Origin: Gammaproteobacteria bacterium
GTDB lineage: Bacteria > Pseudomonadota > Gammaproteobacteria > Steroidobacterales > Woeseiaceae
Length of the DNA: 37,103 nt
Assembly (NCBI GenBank): GCA_018677555.1
Contig: JAHHOT010000140.1
Coordinates: 1 to 37,103 of the forward strand
Reading direction: 5' to 3'
Shown: piece after piece, positions 1 through 8,234 of the stretch
How the letters are laid out: every line of letters begins with the position of its first letter
How positions within the stretch are numbered: the stretch's first letter is position 1
The notes under the pieces: generated by a model
Seen by the model: the letters and a program-made list of their open reading frames with translations, nothing else
Database searches by the model: none
What the model was told of the DNA's origin: nothing
Position numbers and translations under genes: made by a program

Positions 1-285
1 GAGTTCTTCTTTACCGTAGCCGGCTATATGAAACAAACCGGCCTGGTGCAGTTCAACGAGGAACAGGGTCGTATCTTCGTGTTTGGTCTCGACGGTGATG
101 GTGAGAACGACTTCATGATTGTTGTCGACTGCTTCGGAATGAGTGCTTCGCAAGTTCAGGTTGGTCGTTGGTGCCCAGTCCGACTTTGTAAACAACTCGG
201 GTGTCCGGGGTGACTCGAAAGAAAAGTCTTTCACATAGATTTTCTGGATCCCGATTTGCTTTTCGTTCTGTTGCTCGTCTGCCAT
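1..285 (-). CDS. secB: Protein-export chaperone SecB (C-terminus beyond window)
   Basis: SecB is the cytosolic tetrameric chaperone that holds unfolded preproteins and delivers them to SecA. Reading the minus strand from the ATG at 285 gives 95 residues starting MADEQQNEKQIGIQKIYVKD, followed by DFSFESPRTPELF and later LFHIAGYGKEEL, the conserved N-terminal two thirds of SecB. The frame is open to the window edge, so about 60 residues are missing rather than lost. An AGGA lies 8 bases before the ATG. The start is only 4 bases after the grxC stop, so the two are very likely co-transcribed; rhodanese-grxC-secB is the classical gammaproteobacterial order. Identity is secure; only the C-terminus is unseen. 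Confidence 0.95.
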   Translation of the reverse strand, partial: MADEQQNEKQIGIQKIYVKDFSFESPRTPELFTKSDWAPTTNLNLRSTHSEAVDNNHEVVLTITVETKHEDTTLFLVELHQAGLFHIAGYGKEEL

Positions 286-289
286 CACA

Positions 290-556
290 TCATTCCTGGG
301 TAAGTAATTCGTCAAGATCGCCGCTTTGCTCGAGACAGTACAGCTCGTCAAAGCCGCCGATCGCATTGTCGTTTATGAATATTTGCGGCACCGAGCGGCG
401 ACCACTCATTTTCTGCATTTCCTCGAAGCGCTCGGGATCGCCGGATACCGAGATCTCATCGACGTCGATTCCCTTCTTTTTGAACAGCATGCGTGCAGCC
501 ATGCAATACGAGCAAAACTCCGTACCGTACATGACGATTTTCGCTTTGTTGCTCAC
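290..556 (-). CDS. grxC: Glutaredoxin 3
   Basis: This is a small cytosolic thiol-disulfide oxidoreductase that uses glutathione to reduce protein disulfides and mixed disulfides. The 88-residue product has the usual glutaredoxin 3 length. The active-site motif CSYC is at residues 15-18 after the first beta strand (KIVMYG). The cis-proline segment SVPQIFI and the GG-F-DEL glutathione-binding segment follow in the expected order. The serine in CSYC, in place of the proline of CPYC, is a common variant. It lies 31 bases downstream of the rhodanese gene and 4 bases upstream of secB on the same strand, and is probably co-transcribed with both. Confidence 0.95.
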   Translation of the reverse strand: MSNKAKIVMYGTEFCSYCMAARMLFKKKGIDVDEISVSGDPERFEEMQKMSGRRSVPQIFINDNAIGGFDELYCLEQSGDLDELLTQE

Positions 557-587
557 GGGACTTTATCGCGGCCGCCGACGGGACCCG

Positions 588-1034
588 TCAGCCCTTTTTT
601 TTCTTCGTCTTTTTCGCCGAGACCAGCGGCAAGTTCGCCTGCGTCCAGGCATTGATGCCCCCCTTCAGGCCGTAGACGCTCTCGACTCCGCTCTTGCGCA
701 ATGATTGAACCACCCGCGCAGACGTCATGCCCGCATCGCAAACGGCGATGATCGGCCTGGATTTGAGCTTGTCGAGCTTGTCCTTGTTGGCGGACAACTC
801 GTCGAAAGGAATATTGCGCGCATTCACGATGTGGCCTCGTGCGAACGCTTCCGGGCTGCGCAGGTCCAGCACCACCGCATCGCCGTTGATGAGCTTCACC
901 GCGGCCTGCGGCTCGACGTTGATGACGCCCGACTGCTTGCGGCGTAATTCGGTAACCAGCACCAGCAGAAAACTGAACACCAGCATCGCGCTGAGCACCG
1001 CGTGGTTACCGGCAAATTCGAAAATTCTGTCCAT
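588..1034 (-). CDS. Membrane-anchored rhodanese-like protein (YibN type)
   Basis: A predicted sulfur transferase tethered to the inner membrane. Residues 12-28 form one hydrophobic segment (AVLSAMLVFSFLLVLVT) followed by positive residues, so the domain should face the cytosol. Residues 40-140 are a single rhodanese domain with VVLDLRSPEAFARGHI and the active-site loop CDAGMTS, catalytic Cys99. The C-terminus is a lysine-rich tail ending KKTKKKKG. Its place directly upstream of grxC and secB matches yibN of Escherichia coli, whose substrate is not known to me with certainty. The gene is divergent from envC, with about 150 bases between the starts that must hold both promoters. Family and topology are well supported; function is not. 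Confidence 0.9.
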   Translation of the reverse strand: MDRIFEFAGNHAVLSAMLVFSFLLVLVTELRRKQSGVINVEPQAAVKLINGDAVVLDLRSPEAFARGHIVNARNIPFDELSANKDKLDKLKSRPIIAVCDAGMTSARVVQSLRKSGVESVYGLKGGINAWTQANLPLVSAKKTKKKKG

Positions 1035-1187
1035 TGGGGGCCAGGGCTCGATTTGGGGGCAGAACTATGCCTCAGAAGACGGGAAACAGCCAGTATATCA
1101 GCGCAGCCCTGGGGCAAACGGCCATCCATGCAGGCACTGGCAGCGACGGGCTTCGCACGGGCGGCGGGAGGCACTACACTCCGCTGC

Positions 1188-2363
1188 ATGCCTGCACGCC
1201 ACACCCGTTCGCTGCTGATCGTGTCCTTGCTCGCTATGCCCGGCGCGTTGCTTTTCGGGCAGACCGACGACGACAATCTCACGGAAATAAAAGAGGTCGA
1301 GCTGGAGCAGGTTCGACAGCAAATTTCGAACCTGAAGAAAAGCATGGACCGGCGCGCGGCCGAACGCGACGAGGTCACGACGGAACTGCAGGCCGCGGAG
1401 GGCGAGATTTCCGAAATCCGCCAGAATCTGAGGGACCTGGAGCGCCAGCGGCAGTTCACGCTGGGTCGCAAGAACAAGCTGCAGGAGCAACTGGCGGACG
1501 AGCAGCAGCGGCTCGAGCGGGAGTCCGGGCTGCTGGCGGCCCAGGTGAAAGCTGCCTATACGAGCGGCAGCGAGGACCGCATCAAGCTGTTGTTGAACCA
1601 GGCTGACCCGGCGGCCCTGGGACGGCAGCTCGTCTATTATCGCTATCTGAGCGAGATGCGCGGCGCGAATATAGACGCAGTCAATGCCATCATCGCCGAG
1701 CTGTCGGAGCTGCACGACAAGGTGGCCGCGGAGGATGCGGGCCTCGAGCGCCTGGCGAAGCGGCGCTACGCCGAGCTGACTGCGCTGAATTCGGCACAGG
1801 AGCAAAGAAAGGCACTTTTAGCGTCACTTAAGAGCAAAATCGCGCAAGAAGGCAGCGAGATCGAGCGACTTGCCCAGCAGGAGCGTGACCTGGCGCGACT
1901 CATCGCGGAGCTCACCAGCATACTTTCGGATTACCCGATCAGCTCCGAGCAGCCGTTCAGCGACCTGAAGGGCAAGCTGACGTGGCCCATCGCCGGGCGC
2001 TTGCTGCATGACTACGGCCAGCCACGCGCCGGCGGGGTCAAGTGGAACGGCGTGGTGCTCGCCGCTCCGCGAGGGCGCGAAGTCAGGGCGATTTACCATG
2101 GGCGCGTCGTATTCGCGGACTGGCTGACGGGTCTCGGGCTGCTGGTGATCGTCGATCATGGCGAGGGCTTCATGACCCTGTACGGGTATAACGAAACCAC
2201 CCTCAAGACCACCGGCGACTGGGTCGCGCCGGGTGACGTCATCGCAACGGTCGGTGACAGCGGCGGTCGACAACAATCAGGCCTGTACTTCGAGATCCGC
2301 CAGGACACGCGGCCGATGAATCCGCGCATGTGGGTGAGCCGGCAGCCGAAAACCGGAGAATAG
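1188..2363 (+). CDS. envC: Murein hydrolase activator EnvC
   Basis: EnvC is a periplasmic activator of the cell-division amidases AmiA and AmiB. The ATG at 1188 gives 391 residues with a signal peptide (hydrophobic LLIVSLLAMPGALLF, then GQ); the frame is open further upstream, but only this start yields a proper signal sequence. A long Glu/Arg/Gln-rich coiled coil covers about residues 30-250. The C-terminal LytM (M23) domain follows at about 275-385 with ADWLTGLGLLVIVDHG, LYGYN and GLYFEI. The zinc ligands of true M23 peptidases are replaced: YGYN stands where YGHL is usual, and GLYFE where HLHFE is usual. That is the catalytically dead form typical of EnvC and marks it as a regulator rather than an endopeptidase. 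ctpA follows after 118 bases. Confidence 0.93.
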   Translation: MPARHTRSLLIVSLLAMPGALLFGQTDDDNLTEIKEVELEQVRQQISNLKKSMDRRAAERDEVTTELQAAEGEISEIRQNLRDLERQRQFTLGRKNKLQEQLADEQQRLERESGLLAAQVKAAYTSGSEDRIKLLLNQADPAALGRQLVYYRYLSEMRGANIDAVNAIIAELSELHDKVAAEDAGLERLAKRRYAELTALNSAQEQRKALLASLKSKIAQEGSEIERLAQQERDLARLIAELTSILSDYPISSEQPFSDLKGKLTWPIAGRLLHDYGQPRAGGVKWNGVVLAAPRGREVRAIYHGRVVFADWLTGLGLLVIVDHGEGFMTLYGYNETTLKTTGDWVAPGDVIATVGDSGGRQQSGLYFEIRQDTRPMNPRMWVSRQPKTGE

Positions 2364-2481
2364 CCGCGAAATACCTGTCGAATTGTGAGCCCGGGGCTCA
2401 GAAAAGCCCGGATTGCTGTGCTATCGTCATCCGATCGCATGACGTGCGCCGCCCGCTGGTGGGCGCTGTCAGGAGAATTGC

Positions 2482-3720
2482 ATGTCGCTAAAAACCAGAG
2501 GAATTCTGGTACTGGTCATCGGCACGATCATGGGCCTGTCGCTGTCGCTTGGTGGCGGCGTGCTTGCGGGGCGTGACCGGGCGGCCCCTGACGATGCCGG
2601 TCTGCGGCAGGCCGAGCTGCTTGCCGAGGTGATGGAACGGGTCAAGAGCGATTACGTCGAGCCGATCGACGATGCGACTCTCCTCGAAAGCGCGATTCGC
2701 GGCATGGTGTCCGATCTCGATGCACACTCGCAGTTTCTCGACGAGAACGAATATCTCGATATCCGCATTTCGACCACCGGCAGCTATTCCGGCGTCGGGC
2801 TCGAAGTCAGCACAGACGCCGATTCGATCCTGATCGTTTCGCCGATCGATGACACACCCGCGCAACGTGCCGGGATTCGCGCTGGCGACATAATTGTCGC
2901 GATAGACGGGCGCACGGTGGAGAACGAGGGACTTCAGGAAACGATCCGGCGCATGCGCGGTCGCGCAGGCAGCAAGGTAACGATCACTGTCGTCCGTAAT
3001 GGCACAGACGACCCAATACTGTATGAACTGCGCCGGGAAAACATCCGGGTGGCGAGCGTACGCTACGAAATACTCGAGCCGTCCACCGGCTATGTGCGAG
3101 TGAGCCAGTTCAGCGAGACCACGGCGAGCGAGCTGAGCAAAGCCGTTGACAAAATGATGGATGAAACGAAAATCCGCAACGGGGGCATGCTTACCGGGCT
3201 CATTCTTGACCTGCGCAACAATCCTGGCGGCATTCTGGATGCAGCAATCGATGTGTCGGATCTGTTCCTTGACTCCGGGGTGATCGTCAGCGCGGACGGG
3301 CGCACTCCCGAATCGCGCTTTAAGCGCGAGGCGCAGTACGGAGATATTCTTGACGGCGCTTCCATCGTCGTTCTGGTCAACGGCGGATCCGCGTCCGCGT
3401 CGGAGATCGTTGCCGGCGCCCTTCAGGATCACCATCGTGCAATCGTCGTCGGCACGTCGACGTTTGGCAAAGGACTCGTGCAAACCGTCATGCCACTGTC
3501 GCGCGGCCGAGCGATCAAGCTGACGACGTCGCGCTATTACACGCCGTCCGGCGACTCCATACACGAAGTAGGTATCTCGCCGGACGTTTATGTCGAAGGT
3601 TCCGTCGATTACCCGTCGTTCAACCTGAATTCGTCAGTCGATCGCGAGGGCGACGAGCAACTGATCGAAGCTATTGAACGCCTGCAAAACAGTCGCGTCA
3701 TGCATTCCAGCGCTGGCTGA
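2482..3720 (+). CDS. ctpA: Carboxyl-terminal processing protease (S41)
   Basis: A periplasmic serine protease that trims or degrades envelope proteins and in some species controls peptidoglycan hydrolases. The start is set by AGGAGA 5 bases before the ATG. Residues 6-29 are a signal peptide or anchor (GILVLVIGTIMGLSLSLGGG). A PDZ domain spans about 95-175 (GVGLEVS, AGIRAGDII). The S41 catalytic core follows, with LRNNPGGILDAA, then GSASASE with nucleophile Ser305 and FGKG with general base Lys330. Their 25-residue spacing is that of the Ser/Lys dyad of this family. At 412 residues it has the normal length for a short CtpA. Its position after envC and before yibQ is conserved in gammaproteobacteria and suggests a shared role in cell-wall turnover. 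Confidence 0.95.
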   Translation: MSLKTRGILVLVIGTIMGLSLSLGGGVLAGRDRAAPDDAGLRQAELLAEVMERVKSDYVEPIDDATLLESAIRGMVSDLDAHSQFLDENEYLDIRISTTGSYSGVGLEVSTDADSILIVSPIDDTPAQRAGIRAGDIIVAIDGRTVENEGLQETIRRMRGRAGSKVTITVVRNGTDDPILYELRRENIRVASVRYEILEPSTGYVRVSQFSETTASELSKAVDKMMDETKIRNGGMLTGLILDLRNNPGGILDAAIDVSDLFLDSGVIVSADGRTPESRFKREAQYGDILDGASIVVLVNGGSASASEIVAGALQDHHRAIVVGTSTFGKGLVQTVMPLSRGRAIKLTTSRYYTPSGDSIHEVGISPDVYVEGSVDYPSFNLNSSVDREGDEQLIEAIERLQNSRVMHSSAG

Positions 3721-3738
3721 ATCATTCCAGAACTGTCG

Positions 3739-4584
3739 TTGGCCGACTTCAGATATCACATCGTCTTGCTTGTTCTGCTGGCCGGGTCCGCAGTGGCGGA
3801 GTCCATTGAGCCGCCAGGGCGCATCGCAATTATTATCGACGATATCGGCTACCAGCTGACCGCCGGCCGACGTGCGCTGCAGCTGCCCGGGCCGATCGCC
3901 TTCGCGGTCCTGCCGCAAACGCCGCGCGGCCGCATGCTTGCAAGGCAGGCGCATGAACGCGGCAAAGAGGTCTTGTTGCATCTGCCGCTGGAGGCAATAC
4001 CGACAGAGACGGCGCTGACGCCTGACCCGGGCGGGCTGACCCTTGATATGAGTCGCAGACAATTTTCGTCGATGTTCGACAGTAGCCTGCAGTCGGTGCC
4101 GCACGTCATCGGCATAAACAATCATCGCGGCAGCCTGCTTACGCGACATCCCGGTCATATGAGCTGGCTCATGGAGGAAATTAATTCACGCGGCAATCTG
4201 TTCTTTGTCGACAGCTTTACGACGCATCAAAGCGTGGCGCTGGACATCGCGGTTGAAGCAGGTGTGCCTGCCGTCAAGCGCGACGTGTTTCTGGATCCCG
4301 ATGAAACCGAAGAAACGCTGCAGCGCGAGTTCGCCCGACTCATCCAGCTTGCACGAAGGCGTGGTCTGGCGGTCGGCATCGGACACCCGTATCCAACCAC
4401 GCTGGATTTTCTCGAGCGCGAGTTGCCGAGGCTGGCTGACGACAATATCGAACTGATCAGCATCAGTGAAATGGTGTCGTTGAAGTCCAACCGCAAGACG
4501 TCACGTTGCACGAAAAGCAGGTATCGTCCGGGCGCAGAAAACGCGATGACGGGTGGAACCACGACCGCTTGCAATACTCTATAA
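3739..4584 (+). CDS. yibQ: Divergent polysaccharide deacetylase, YibQ/DUF610 family
   Basis: A periplasmic member of the divergent polysaccharide deacetylase family, of unproven activity. The 281-residue product starts at a TTG (MADFRYHIVLLVLLAGSAVAES, a short signal peptide) 18 bases after the ctpA stop. The frame opens right at that stop, and a CTG or ATT slightly upstream is also possible, so a non-ATG start is unavoidable. The family blocks are present: IAIIIDDIG, FAVLPQTPRG, LLHLPLEA, INNHRGS and FFVDSFTT. The last 25 or so residues are basic and polar and do not look like the family core; they may be a lineage-specific tail. envC-ctpA-yibQ is a conserved cell-wall gene set. The Kazal gene starts 2 bases after the stop. 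Confidence 0.88.
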   Translation: MADFRYHIVLLVLLAGSAVAESIEPPGRIAIIIDDIGYQLTAGRRALQLPGPIAFAVLPQTPRGRMLARQAHERGKEVLLHLPLEAIPTETALTPDPGGLTLDMSRRQFSSMFDSSLQSVPHVIGINNHRGSLLTRHPGHMSWLMEEINSRGNLFFVDSFTTHQSVALDIAVEAGVPAVKRDVFLDPDETEETLQREFARLIQLARRRGLAVGIGHPYPTTLDFLERELPRLADDNIELISISEMVSLKSNRKTSRCTKSRYRPGAENAMTGGTTTACNTL

Positions 4585-4586
4585 AC

Positions 4587-5705
4587 ATGACGCCACGCTA
4601 TATCGACAGGTTTATGAACTTTATTAATGCGCCTCTTCGCATCGTGCGCCCTGGCACGATGATCGCCCTGATTTCTTTTGTCCTGGTTTCGGTGCCCGGT
4701 AATGCACCGGCGCAGCAGCCGGATGACATCCCGTGCACGATGGAATACGACCCGGTCTGCGGCAGTGATGGCAAAACCTACAGCAACGAGTGCGTTGCCA
4801 CTGCAGCCGGTGCGGACGCGATATCCATGGGAGAATGCAGCGATGAGCTAACGGAGGTGGAAGACTCCGTTTGCGGCGACGACTACCGGCCGGTTTGCGG
4901 TGTGGATGGGAAAAGCTACGGTAACGCCTGCATGGCTGAATTGTCCGGCGTCGAAATCGAGGCAGAAGGGCTTTGCGCGGCTTTTGCAAACTGCCCGGAC
5001 GAAATCGCACCGGTCTGTGGTGCCGACGGCCAGACCTACGGTAATGAATGTATCGCCGAAGCTTCGGGCGTCGAGATCCTGTCGCAGGGTATGTGCGTCG
5101 CCGATGCGGAGGACTGTCCGGAAGATCTCGAACCGGTTTGCGGCGAAGACGGCAACACCTATAGCAACATATGTTTTGCCAGCGCCGCCGGGACTCAGGT
5201 AGCAACGCTTGGCGCCTGTGCGGACGGCGGTTGTCCGGACGAATACGATCCGGTGTGCGGTGCGAACGCGCAGACGTATCGCAATCGTTGCGAAGCGGAG
5301 CTCGCGAGAATTCCCATACAACGCAAGGGGCAGTGTGACGCGAAAAACTGCCCGAAAGTTGCAGTACCGGTCTGCGCCCCGGACGGCAAGACTTATAAAA
5401 ATGCGTGCGAGGCAAACGCCGCCGGTTTCGAGACGGTTACCGAGGGGGCCTGCAACGCGAGGCCCTGCCCGCGCGTCTACGTGCCCGTTTGCGCCGCTAA
5501 CGAAACAACCTACGGCAATGCTTGCATGGCGGAGCGCGCAGGAACGCGCATCGTGCACGCCGGTCTATGCGAGGCACAGGGCCGTAACTGTCCGCGAACT
5601 TACCAGCCAGTGTGCGGCCTCGACGGTAATACCTACGAAAACGACTGCAGGCTGCGCAACGCGGGAGTAACGCTGGCATATGCGGGTGCCTGCCTGGGCG
5701 ATTAG
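4587..5705 (+). CDS. Exported protein with eight Kazal-type domains
   Basis: From the ATG at 4587 the product is 372 residues. Residues 25-43 form a hydrophobic signal region ending in NAPAQQ, so it should be exported; ATG at 4614 or 4659 would shorten the N-terminus without losing that signal. Eight 35-residue Kazal units follow at about 50-84, 96-130, 136-170, 177-211, 216-250, 255-289, 294-328 and 335-369. Each reads C-x7-C-x10-C-x14-C with the PVCG-DG-TY-N core, so each has two disulfides and lacks the first and fifth Cys of animal Kazal domains. P1 positions, by alignment with ovomucoid third domain (CTLEY against CTMEY here), are Met, Asp, Asp, Glu, Asp, Lys, Arg, Arg. Inhibition of serine proteases is known for animal family members and is only inferred here. 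The gene is 2 bases after yibQ, so co-translation is likely. Its TAG stop lies inside a repeat arm. Confidence 0.9.
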   Translation: MTPRYIDRFMNFINAPLRIVRPGTMIALISFVLVSVPGNAPAQQPDDIPCTMEYDPVCGSDGKTYSNECVATAAGADAISMGECSDELTEVEDSVCGDDYRPVCGVDGKSYGNACMAELSGVEIEAEGLCAAFANCPDEIAPVCGADGQTYGNECIAEASGVEILSQGMCVADAEDCPEDLEPVCGEDGNTYSNICFASAAGTQVATLGACADGGCPDEYDPVCGANAQTYRNRCEAELARIPIQRKGQCDAKNCPKVAVPVCAPDGKTYKNACEANAAGFETVTEGACNARPCPRVYVPVCAANETTYGNACMAERAGTRIVHAGLCEAQGRNCPRTYQPVCGLDGNTYENDCRLRNAGVTLAYAGACLGD

Positions 5706-5899
5706 GGACATTCCTGTTTTTCCCAATCGTCGTGAGAACCTGCGGGAAATGGGGACATTCTTGTTTTTCTTTGGGGGGAAATGGGGACATTCTTGTTTTT
5801 CGCCACCAGCGCGAGAACCTGCCTGCCGAATCTCAAAGAAAAACAAGAATGTCCCCATTTCCCCGCCCATTTCTCAAAGAAAAACAGGAATGTCCCTTA
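5704..5899. repeat. Nested inverted-repeat cluster, five copies of GGGACATTCYTGTTTTTC
   Basis: Three direct arms (5704-5721, 5752-5769, 5783-5801) and two inverted arms (5835-5855, 5877-5895) share one core. The outer pair both carry the CCTG variant and the inner pair both carry the CTTG variant. The arms at 5748-5774 and 5834-5860 match over about 27 bases as perfect complements. The first and third arms are each followed by a further shared block, GAGAACCTGC. Transcribed from either side, this folds into a long nested hairpin. It sits exactly between two converging genes: the outer left arm contains the TAG of the Kazal gene and the outer right arm contains the TAA of the POT transporter gene. 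It may act as a bidirectional terminator and looks like a REP- or MITE-type insertion. Confidence 0.85.
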
Positions 5900-7408
5900 A
5901 TCAATACCGCCCATGAGTTTTTTGACCGGCTTCGAGATGAGCAACATCAGCAGCCCGGAGCCGCCGATGACCAGGACGATCTGCAGATACTGACCGGGGA
6001 ACGCTCCGAGGTTATTGGCGTCGAAATCGCCCGCGATCTGGCCGGCAATGAGATTGCCGAGTGCCGCGCCGACGAACCAGATGCCCATCATTTGCCCCAC
6101 GTACCCCTTGGGAGCCAGTTTTGTCGTTGCCGAAAGCCCGACGGGGGAAATGGCGAGCTCACCGAAGGTATGGAAAAGGTAGGTCAGAATCAGCCAGGTC
6201 GGCATTGCCTTATCGCCGCTCGCAACGATCATCGAGGCGAAAATCATCATCGCGAACCCGATGGCGAGGAGGATCAGGCCGAGCCCGAACTTGACTGGCG
6301 TCGACGGATTCAGGTTGCGTGCGCCGAGCCGGACCCACAGTGCGGCAAAAACCGGTGCAAAAAGTACGATGAAGACCGAGTTGACGGACTGGAACCAGCT
6401 CGAAGGAATCGAAAACCACGAATAGTCGAGATGTGTGTATCGATCGGCGAACAGGTTGAGAGAGCTGCCGGCCTGTTCGAATCCGGACCAGAACATGGAG
6501 ATGCCGAGGAACAACACGATGATGACCACGACTCGTTTCTTGTCGACCGTGCTCAGCTTGCCGAAAATGAAAATGTTGGCGAAGTAAAGCGCAACCGCGC
6601 CGAGAATGACCCAGGTGGCCATCTCGGAGATTTTTACCGGGTTTAGGTCAATCGAACCTCGCATGCTGGCTATCACGAAGTACGCCAGCGCTGCCATGCA
6701 GATGGCGATCCCGGTCCATGCCTTTTTTCGATACGCCGCATCTTTGGCGGCGTCGCCACTGCCAACGGGATATAGCCCGGCGTCACCCAGGTAATGGCGG
6801 GTCAGCCAGAACTGAACGACGCCGAACAACATGCCGACGCCCGCGGCGCCGAAACCCCAGTGCCAGCCGTAGTTTTCACTCTGGCCAAGGCCGCCGACGA
6901 TAAGCGGGCCGATCAGGGCGCCGAGATTGATCCCCATGTAGAAGATCGTGAAACCGCTGTCACGGCGGGCATCGCCGACCGGATACAGCGACCCGACGAT
7001 CGTGCTGACGTTTGGCTTCAGCAGCCCCGTGCCCAGTATCACCAGTAGCAGACCAAGGAAGAACGCATTGATATCGGGTATCGCCAGCACGAAATGCCCG
7101 CTCATGATAACGAGGCCACCAACGAGCACGGAACGCTGAGCGCCCAGAAGACGATCGGCGATCCAGCCACCTGGCAATGCAACGAGATAAACCGCGCCAG
7201 TGTAGATTCCGTAGATTGCTGTCGCCGTCGTGTCGTCAAGTGCGAGGCCGCCCTTCGCGATCTGGTCGACCATGAAGAGGATCAAGATCGCGCGCATGCC
7301 GTAGTAGCTGAGACGCTCCCACATTTCTGTAAAGAAGAGTGTCGCCAGTCCGCGAGGGTGTCCCAGCATTTCGCGGCCGACAGCCCCGTCGGCGGTAATG
7401 TCCGTCAT
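5897..7408 (-). CDS. POT/PTR2 family proton-coupled peptide transporter
   Basis: An inner-membrane, proton-driven importer of di- and tripeptides of the major facilitator superfamily. The 503-residue length and 12-14 hydrophobic segments are normal for the family. The diagnostic N-terminal helix reads FFTEMWERLSYYGMR, containing the E-x-x-E-R motif that couples protons to peptide. FYMGINLGALIGPL, the family signature at about residues 150-165, and the late FHTFGELAISPVGLS are also present. The ATG at 7408 is 31 bases below tatC, so it may be the last gene of the tat transcript. The TAA stop falls in the outer arm of the repeat cluster at 5.7-5.9 kb. Exact substrate range cannot be read from the sequence. 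Confidence 0.92.
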   Translation of the reverse strand: MTDITADGAVGREMLGHPRGLATLFFTEMWERLSYYGMRAILILFMVDQIAKGGLALDDTTATAIYGIYTGAVYLVALPGGWIADRLLGAQRSVLVGGLVIMSGHFVLAIPDINAFFLGLLLVILGTGLLKPNVSTIVGSLYPVGDARRDSGFTIFYMGINLGALIGPLIVGGLGQSENYGWHWGFGAAGVGMLFGVVQFWLTRHYLGDAGLYPVGSGDAAKDAAYRKKAWTGIAICMAALAYFVIASMRGSIDLNPVKISEMATWVILGAVALYFANIFIFGKLSTVDKKRVVVIIVLFLGISMFWSGFEQAGSSLNLFADRYTHLDYSWFSIPSSWFQSVNSVFIVLFAPVFAALWVRLGARNLNPSTPVKFGLGLILLAIGFAMMIFASMIVASGDKAMPTWLILTYLFHTFGELAISPVGLSATTKLAPKGYVGQMMGIWFVGAALGNLIAGQIAGDFDANNLGAFPGQYLQIVLVIGGSGLLMLLISKPVKKLMGGID

Positions 7409-7439
7409 CGTTGATCTACCTTGTTATTCGTTGATGTTT

Positions 7440-8234
7440 TTATTCTACCGTTTGCGCGTCTTGTTCGGGTTCTTCCCGCTTGACGACAAAAACGCGCGAC
7501 ATGAAGATCCCGAGCTCATACAGCAAGTAGACTGGTACTGCCAGCAGCGTCTGGCTGATTACGTCGGGCGGCGTCAGGAACATACCGACGACGAACGCCA
7601 TCAAGAAGACGTACGGCCTTGCTTTACCCAGCTTTTGCGGTGTGGTCAGGCCGGTCCAGACGACGAGTACCGTTGCAATCGGTACCTCGAACGCGAGGCC
7701 GAATGCAAAAACGATCGTTGTAATGAAATCCAGGAACTGCGAGATGTCGGTCATCACCTCGACGCCTTCCGGTGCAACCTTGGTGAAAAAGTTGAACATC
7801 AACGGAAACACGACGAAAAACGCGAACGCGATACCGAGGTAGAAAAGCAGGATGCTGGACGCCAACAGCGGAATCGCAAAACGCTTTTCTTTCCTGTAGA
7901 GGCCCGGGGCAACGAACGCCCAGATCTGGTAGAGCACCACCGGCATGGCAATGAAAAGCGCCACGAAGAACGTCATCTTGAACGGCGTCAATAACGGCGA
8001 GGCAACCTGGGTGGCGATCATCGCCTGTCCCGGCAAGACTTCGCGCAACGGTTCCGAGACCATGGAAAATATCTGGCGGGAGAACGGCAACAAGCCGATG
8101 AAAACAATTACGACCGCTCCGGCAATCTTCAATAACCGGCTGCGCAGTTCCACGAGGTGCGACAGAAGCGTGCCTTCTTCGAGTGGCTCATCCCCGTCGG
8201 GCTCAGCGGTATCGTTGCTGGAATCGCTGCTCAC
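7440..8234 (-). CDS. tatC: Sec-independent protein translocase subunit TatC
   Basis: TatC is the six-helix inner-membrane receptor that binds twin-arginine signal peptides and forms the translocon core with TatB. The product has 264 residues. After a 20-residue acidic N-terminal extension comes the conserved LLSHLVELRSRLLK, in which the glutamate is the conserved signal-peptide contact. Six hydrophobic segments follow, with AFFVVFPLMFNFF, FGLAFEVPI and the late FLTPPDVISQTLLAVPVYLLYE. The ATG at 8234 overlaps the tatB stop by four bases (ATGA), so the two are translationally coupled. The C-terminal cytosolic tail is acidic. Confidence 0.96.
   Translation of the reverse strand: MSSDSSNDTAEPDGDEPLEEGTLLSHLVELRSRLLKIAGAVVIVFIGLLPFSRQIFSMVSEPLREVLPGQAMIATQVASPLLTPFKMTFFVALFIAMPVVLYQIWAFVAPGLYRKEKRFAIPLLASSILLFYLGIAFAFFVVFPLMFNFFTKVAPEGVEVMTDISQFLDFITTIVFAFGLAFEVPIATVLVVWTGLTTPQKLGKARPYVFLMAFVVGMFLTPPDVISQTLLAVPVYLLYELGIFMSRVFVVKREEPEQDAQTVE

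Noticed and set aside
2488..3564. 358-codon open frame antisense to ctpA
   Set aside because: It is the mirror of a strongly coding gene in GC-rich DNA; its translation has no recognisable domain and the sense strand has complete S41 motifs.
5732..6646. 304-codon plus-strand open frame from the repeat cluster into the POT gene
   Set aside because: Begins in repeat DNA and continues antisense to a well-supported transporter gene.
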